Shown: positions 57,809 to 64,000 of the stretch, one piece after another
Layout: each line of letters opens with the position of its first letter
Numbering within the stretch: the stretch's first letter is position 1
Made by a program: the position numbers and the translations under genes
Notes under the pieces: generated by a model
What the model saw: only the letters and a program-made list of their open reading frames with translations
What the model was told of the DNA's origin: nothing
Databases searched by the model: none
Origin: Tubulanus polymorphus
Taxonomy: Eukaryota > Nemertea > Palaeonemertea > Tubulaniformes > Tubulanidae
Length of the DNA stretch: 64,000 nt
Direction of reading: 5' to 3'
Assembly: GCF_964204645.1 (NCBI RefSeq)
Contig: NC_134033.1
Coordinates: forward strand, 14,572,155 to 14,636,154

Positions 57809-59117
57809 ATTTTGTAAGTTGAACAGCACACGATGCAGTCTTTACGAGGAAGAACATTTATACTCCGTGCTTCCGCGATCGAAGCCAGCCTGATTGTCGT
57901 ACTGATGAGAATACTGCGAGCCGATCGGTGCGTCGTCGTTGTCGCTATCACCGTCTGTTGCCGGGCAACGGCGCGATAATCGGAGCGACGACGTAGTTCG
58001 CATTCGCGCGCGCGAACATTTCCTGATTTTCAGATCTGCGATTCGGACTTTATTCAGTTCACCGCGCGGAATGGCTGCTGTTCCTTATTTCCTACTTTCT
58101 GCCTTTCTATTAAACCCGATCGGTTTTTTATATTTCTTCCCGCAAACCCGAATCACGACGCACCAATTCCAGGAATATCTAGCATTATCTAAATCACAGC
58201 AATGATCTACACATCAAATGACTGAGGCATCGAATTTACCGATTTAAAGAGAAATATGAATTATAAACCTACAGGCCGCCTAAAACAGGTTATATTTTGT
58301 GGATTTACACCAATCAAGGAGGGGTTCCAACAATGGCCACTCGTTTCGTGCTCTGTGTAAAATGCAGTGGGTCTATTTCGACGACGGTACGGAAAACGAA
58401 ATCGGCAATCTATGAACGGGAGACAAGACTTGCATCGTTTTCGTGGGACCAGTTTGTGTTTGGGTGTGTGTGGTTTGTTTTGTCTGATCGGCAGCGGCGC
58501 AGTTCCTCTCCTCTACATTTCTATCGTGTCATCATCGACGGTGTAGTAGGTGACATCTTCAGTTGTGTAGTAACTCAGTAGCAGCAGCAGTACGGCGGCC
58601 ATTGCAGTTGGATTTTTATAGCACATCCACAGCGCGCATGCTCATTTCATTAATCCAACGACAAATGTTAATGTAGCGCCACCGTCAGATGCCGTGAGCA
58701 GCTGGTCCAGCATCAACGAGCAGCTCTCTGAGCTCCCCTGCTGCGGCCGTCAGATGCCGCGATCAGTCGGTCCGGCCAATTTGTCGAAGAGGTCCCTTCA
58801 GACCGCATTCAAGATCAGTGCCCTGTTACAAAAATAGTTCTATTTTTTAAGTCCCGATTTTATCCGATTCGGAGCATCTGTTATTTTGGCATTAAGTCCC
58901 TGAGGGAACGTTCCGGAAAGCACGTGCGTTTGTTTACATAAAAAAGCGCGCCCTACAATCCGAGCCCTGGGGTTTTGATTGGGCCACTAACGCTTATTAG
59001 TTGCAAATTATATTTTCAACAAGAATGCTGCCAAAAGCAATTGTGCAAATTCTAATTACATGTTGGGTATAAAGACGAATAAAGTTTTAAATTGAATTGG
59101 TCTCAGGATTAGACAGT

Positions 59118-59254
59118 CAGGTGCTGCCCCTATACTCATCGTTAGCGGTGAACACGTGAACTAACTCGGCTCCAAAACACTCCTGCTGTGGCATGCGAGT
59201 AGTGAGTTAGTTCGCAGACTCGCCGTCAACGATATGTATAGGGGCAGCACTTGA
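59118..59254. repeat. Foldback
   Basis: caggtgctgcccctatactc at the left pairs with gtataggggcagcacttg at the right, and the inner arms gaactaactcggc / gtgagttagttc also pair. Confidence 0.75.
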
Positions 59255-59336
59255 CGGATACGGACTAAACCGATTGAAGTGTTGAATTGAATTGAAACTT
59301 TCTAAAATCAAAAACAACTCGTTTTAGCTGATTCAT

Positions 59337-61341
59337 ATGGAAGACCTCAGACGACATACAAGATATGAGATATAACATACGAGATATGAGATGCAACATA
59401 CGAGATACGACATATGACATACGAGATACGACTTATTTACAGTACGGGTGTCCGTCCGCTAGCGCCACCGCAGTGTATGTTTTTTCAATATTTACTGCAT
59501 ATAAATCGTTTAACATGGTGACGCGTACAGTCATCGTCAATTATATGAAAACCAACATAGTCAACATTTTATTCAAACCAGAAATAGATTTCTTTTGGAT
59601 AATGGACACCTGGACCGGACACAACGATATTAGGCCATACTGTGAACACCCTGGACTAGGCGCGCCGCCGGCCGTTCCTCTCCCGCGGGCGACGAAAAGT
59701 TTTTCAAATCACAAAACTAAAAAGATATCAAACTGTTCAAGTTCATAATATTATGCTATTTCTTGTCTTCCTTTGGTCTTAAAACGGCCTGGTGTTCAGG
59801 AGCCGGGGTTCCGGTTACTCAATGCCTGCAGAAAAAATAACTACTGTTCACCGCCCGCCGTAACCGCCTGCTTTTCTGCATCAGAAATCAAAATTCTAAA
59901 AAAAACTCCGCAGCCGGAAATCCCGGCCCCCTTGTACCCCTCATCCGCTGTTTGACACCCCTGCCTGAGTTCTTGAATCCCAAACAACCTGGGAACCCGT
60001 ACATCGCCCTGGTATCCAGATTAAGAACTCCCGTGCTCTCTCTCAAGGTTTGAAATCCCCAGCTAAATTCCATCCCTATCGAGCTACTGGGGCAGACTGG
60101 TGAGTCCACTAGACCAGCCATTGAGAGTCGAGACTGGCCAGTTTTCGCTAACCGCCAGGGCAGTATGCGGTACTGTCTTTCTGAAGCCATAGTCTGGGGT
60201 CCTCCCCTGAAAATTTGTTCAATTTAGGTACTTGTGTATTCTGAGTGCTTTTTGGCTATCTTTCTTTTCTGACATCTTTCATGAAAAGGGCCAATGGCTG
60301 AATCTGAATAACTTTCATAATCGGAGAATCCAATTTAAGATCATTCTTATCAATTGTCATGGTCAGTTTTAAAACTGTTTATTGACAAAAGTACAGGACC
60401 CACATGAATAAGTCTTCAGCAAAACACAACAGCTCTTACATTTGTAAAGATAAGAGATCCATGGAAATATCAAGTAACATTTCTTTAGACCGGGGAATTA
60501 GCGGAACACCGGAACGTTGCTCGTATGGTGCGTTTGCACCCGTCGCAAAAAACGTCGTGATAAATGAAATCAGCTGGACTAGGGCCAGGAGCTGAGAGTG
60601 ATACAATGGAACTCCATTCTGATATTTAATGAATAATTCATTCAATAGATCTATGTTATCTTTAGTATTTTTAATTCATGTCCATGTTTCAATTCATTCG
60701 TTGAAATCATAGTACACTAAACACAGATTCCGCGTGTGTCGGACTTTTTTTTAACTCTTTGGTCATCGGCATTCGTAATATACATACATCTTTCATTTTT
60801 CATCGAAAACCCTCGATCGAACGCGAAGTTTAAACCCTTGACTAGGCGCAATTCTTAGTGACCACCAATTTGAAGGGGCCATGGCTAACTCTTTTTGAGG
60901 GATTTTTGTACACTCAAAAATGGAATTTGAGGCGTTTTTGGTGGATTTAGGGGCTGTAGCCCCGTATTTGGAGCCAACTCGAATCACCGGACCATCGGTG
61001 TCTCACACTACTAAGAGTGGCCGCCCACTGATGTCACAGCGAGAAGCCGGTCCCCGGGAGTGGTTGATCGAATATTTTTAAATATTTTTCGTTTCAAATG
61101 AAACGTTTTTCGCATATTGATATTCATAGTTAATGTATACGCCACTGCCTGCGCACGTGTCGTAGTATACGCCGCAACGCCGAGTAGATGTTGAAAAATA
61201 TACACTGCGGTGGCGCTAGCGGACGGACACCCGTACTGTAAATAAGTCGTATCTCGTATGTCATATGTCGTATCTCGTATGTTGCATCTCATATCTCGTA
61301 TGTTATATCTCATATCTCGTATGTCGTCTGAGGTCTTCCAT
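59337..61341. mobile_element. 2-kb segment bounded by 140-bp inverted repeats
   Basis: Left arm 59337-59477 and right arm 61199-61341 are near-identical inverted copies. From the outside in, they read atggaagacctcagacgaca, then a run of degenerate acgagata(t/c)ga units, then acagtacgggtgtccgtccg and ctagcgccaccgcagtgtat. The 1.7-kb interior shows no transposase or other recognisable protein. The geometry fits a non-autonomous DNA transposon with long inverted ends, or two independent insertions of one repeat. Clear target duplications outside the arms are not seen. Confidence 0.6.
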
Positions 61342-61546
61342 AGATTCAAACAACAAAACGACAAGAAATTTATATGAAAAACATATTTTAGAAAGATGAT
61401 GATTCCATTGAATCGTCGACTGATGCTTGAAAAATAAAAAGTGAAGCATTTTTTGACATTTCTGATTTTTTTAGTTCCATCCATTCAAAAAATCTGGTTA
61501 GGCCTAACTAAATAGTTCGCTTGAGCCAAACTTTGCATTCTAAATA

Positions 61547-64000
61547 ATGATGGAAATGATGAAAGACGATGACGATGAAATAGTTGGGATAACGGCGTTA
61601 TTTACGGGTCTGGCGAAACTGAGTTTGAACGAGGTTATACGCGATGCGAATCTCGGCGTCGATCCGTATCACGAACGACGCGTCGCGTTACGGCGATTGA
61701 AAAAAACTACGTACGACGCTTACTTCGAACAACTCAGACTTCGCAGGTTTGTCAAATTAATTATTAATAATCAATGCTGGTAATAGTTTCACACTGGACG
61801 AGACTTTTCTTGAATATTTACCAATACACCCAGATCACTAGATACCCATTTAACGGGATATTCAATTTGATACTCAGTTCAATTGATACCAAGTTCACTG
61901 GATACCCAGTTGACTGCTTACCCATTTGACCAGATACCCAGTTAGAACTCACTGGATACCCAGTTAGGACTTGATCCCATTTGATCAGATACCCAATTGA
62001 TTGGATACCAAGTAAGGACTGGATACCCATTCGACTAGATCCCTGTTCACTGGATACCTAATTCAGACTGGATACATACCCAGTTCACCGGATACATGTG
62101 AATTTTATTCTGTTTATAGAAATGAACCGTGCGACGCGGCGGCGCGAACCGAGCTGAATATCGGACCGTTTAACCAAGCGTTAGGATACGTCTTCGAGAA
62201 ATTTCGATGCCAACGAAAGTTTGACGAAGCGAACAAGATGGAGGATTTATTGAGTCGACTTCAGTTGTATGAGGGTACGTGTGCAGAGGTGCATCGGGGG
62301 AAGGCCGGGTTCCACAAGAACAGAAAAGGCATTTTTCGGATAAACTAGCCTTCCTTGTCAATGGACCCTAGTGGGGTCCCTCCATCATAACCTGCATATT
62401 GGACTCATCGTATCAGTACCGGTATTTGATATTTTTGAAGAATTGAACCCAAAAAGACGCAAGTTCTGATATGCTGATTGTCAAATTTGCAGGTTTTTTA
62501 CTATTCGGTCTTGAAGAAAGAGGAAACTTGTGGAAAGGCAGGGACCCTGACTTCTGAGACCACCCCCTAAATCCTCCCCTGGTGTGCAAGTTCATTCAAT
62601 TTTGGTTTCACCTAATTGTACATGGTTGCCACAGAACAGGGAAATTGGGAAAAACTTGGGAATTTTGAAATAATAATTCCCAGTTGGAAATATTTGGGAA
62701 TTTCAAAGATTTTCGTCGAATCAGCTGGGAAATATTTGCTGTATTACATTTGCTGAAGGTAACTTTCTTCAGCGATTTCCCTTGAAAATCATCTTAATCA
62801 ACCAGTTACCACTAAGATGTTGACTGTAGAAATTTTGGTATCTGTTCATTTCCGTTTGGATAAATTGAAAAATTACCCATGAAATACTTGGGAAAAACCT
62901 GGGAATTTTTGATTTATCTAACTGTAAGAACCATGGATTTAAGACGTGTGTGTTTTTTGTTCTCTGTTTAGGTGATTCGGGCGCTACTGTTAAATCAGTA
63001 TTATCGATGTTATTGAGTTTAGCCGAAGCAGACGACGATGTTCCGCGAACTGGCGGCGCCCCCTGCCCGATACTCGGAGACGTTCTCATACCCGTCGCTC
63101 AGAAACCGAACGTGTTCGTTATTCCAGATGGCGCTCCGGTCTACGGCGATACGAACGTCCGGCCGTGCCGCGATGATAAATACAATATATCATATACTCA
63201 CTTCCCAGAGTAAGTTCTAGTTGTATATATTGTCTCTTATAAACCATTCTCATCAATTCAGATGAGTTCATCATCGATTCCAGTGTCCAGAGTCTCTACG
63301 ACTCCTTGATTCCTTAAAAATTTCTTCTAAACAGAAAATGTTTTTAAGGATGCTCGAGAATGCCCAAAACTCCTTCAATTTTGAGAAATGTTTGAGTGCT
63401 TATATTGTGGATTGGCTGGTCTGTGTTTTAAGGACCGTATGTGTCTATTTTCAGTTATTTGTTCAATGCTGTTCCACCCATTCAGAACAACAACAACAAC
63501 AACCCTTACATCAAAGATTCCATTGATAAAATGAAGGTAAACTTTATTTATACCTCATTTACCGGTGTTTCTTTAACCCATCCTTTTTGTACACCTTGTC
63601 TTGTAGACCAGGTAGTGTCCCTCTGTCTGAGAATAACAGCCAGTTTCCACTGTTATTTGGTTAAGTAATGGTTTGACACTAAAAGTTAGCAGGGACAATC
63701 CCTATTTTAAGATCAAAAAAAAAAAAAATGAATGTTTTATGACCCAGTAATATCCAGAAGAAGTTTTAAATGGGTGGCTGCCCCTTTCAAACCCCATCTA
63801 ATGGATATTACTGGGACTTAAACCATTCTTACTGTTTGCCCATTCGCCTGCGGCAGATTCACGGGAATTTTGTGTGTTATAACATGGAAAGACCAGGGGC
63901 AAAACTCAGGGAATTTGTAAATGGGCGGAAAGTGGCCGCCCTTTAAATGATATGTTGTATTTTTGTTTGTAGTTGTGTAGTGTATCTCCCGGAATGAGGC
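61547..64000 (+). CDS. Gamma-tubulin complex component 6-like, N-terminal exons (partial)
   Basis: Exons 61547-61746, 62120-62274, 62972-63209 and 63455-63536 join with matching phases (2, 1, 2, 0). A fifth exon probably starts at 63973 (LCSVSPGM) and runs off the right edge. The ATG at 61547 opens MMEMMKDDDDEIVGITALF. The basic segment ERRVALRRLKKTTYDAYFEQL and the later VLSMLLSLAEADDDVPRTG resemble the N-terminus of TUBGCP6, a subunit of the gamma-tubulin ring complex that nucleates microtubules. Exon 4 has an Asn run from an AAC triplet repeat. The diagnostic GCP grip domains lie outside the window, so the assignment rests on a weakly conserved region. Intron 1 holds a degenerate tandem repeat. 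Confidence 0.6.
61826..62096 (+). repeat. Degenerate short tandem repeat in GCP6-like intron 1
   Basis: The phrase ggatacccagtt, with variants (agatacccatttga, ggataccaagt), recurs about a dozen times with spacing of roughly 17-25 bp. Non-coding. Confidence 0.75.

Larger units (their letters stand above)
57809..61546. other. Head-to-head intergenic region of NALF-type and GCP6-like genes
   Basis: No exon is supported. It holds the upstream regions of both divergent genes, a foldback at 59118-59254, a direct repeat of cgtcagatgccg near 58685 and 58748, and the inverted-repeat-bounded segment 59337-61341. Confidence 0.5.

Overview
The window is nuclear DNA of an invertebrate animal. It has small exons with GT-AG introns, GT-ending donors of the GTAAGT type, animal-specific gene families, abundant foldback and minisatellite repeats, and no bacterial-style operons. 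A marine lophotrochozoan (mollusc, annelid, brachiopod or similar) fits best, but that placement is inference and the species cannot be named from the sequence. Almost all long open frames are chance or repeat-derived. The real genes were found by joining exons whose splice phases agree.

Layout. (1) 1-3626: first three exons of a DIPK2-type divergent protein kinase on the minus strand, whose 3' part lies beyond the left edge; its introns hold palindromic elements. (2) 3.6-18 kb: no convincing protein gene. This block is built from repeats: a foldback with a reverse-transcriptase-like tail (5.2-5.9 kb), diverged repeats (6.5-8.9 kb), a 14-unit 58-bp minisatellite flanked by a segmental duplication (8.8-10.8 kb), and a tandem array of exon/intron-like units with conserved splice sites but no open frame (11.1-13.2 kb). 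(3) 18.0-38.1 kb: a cluster of four complete pantothenate-kinase-like genes, two on minus and two on plus, arranged head to head around 26.2-27.1 kb. All four have the same eight-exon, same-phase architecture. Between the third and fourth lies a three-copy, 1.5-kb tandem array carrying truncated rhodopsin-type GPCR fragments. (4) 38.8-44.9 kb: a complete 14-exon secreted reprolysin/ADAMTS-like metallopeptidase on minus. (5) 44.9-52.8 kb: intergenic DNA with foldbacks and tRNA-like SINEs. (6) 52.8-57.8 kb: a NALF/FAM155-type NALCN-channel auxiliary factor on minus, with tandem repeats and SINEs in its large intron. (7) 57.8-61.5 kb: head-to-head intergenic region containing a 2-kb structure bounded by 140-bp inverted repeats. 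(8) 61.5-64.0 kb: 5' exons of a gamma-tubulin complex (GCP6-like) gene on plus, running off the right edge.

The most unusual content is the pantothenate-kinase-like cluster. The four proteins (369-375 residues) share an N-terminal extension and keep the putative catalytic glutamate. They have replaced several residues that bind pantothenate, acetyl-CoA or nucleotide in canonical PANKs, which suggests a lineage-specific family with altered substrate or regulation. Gene models are hand-spliced from sequence: reading frames close exactly across every joined exon, but no transcript evidence was available.
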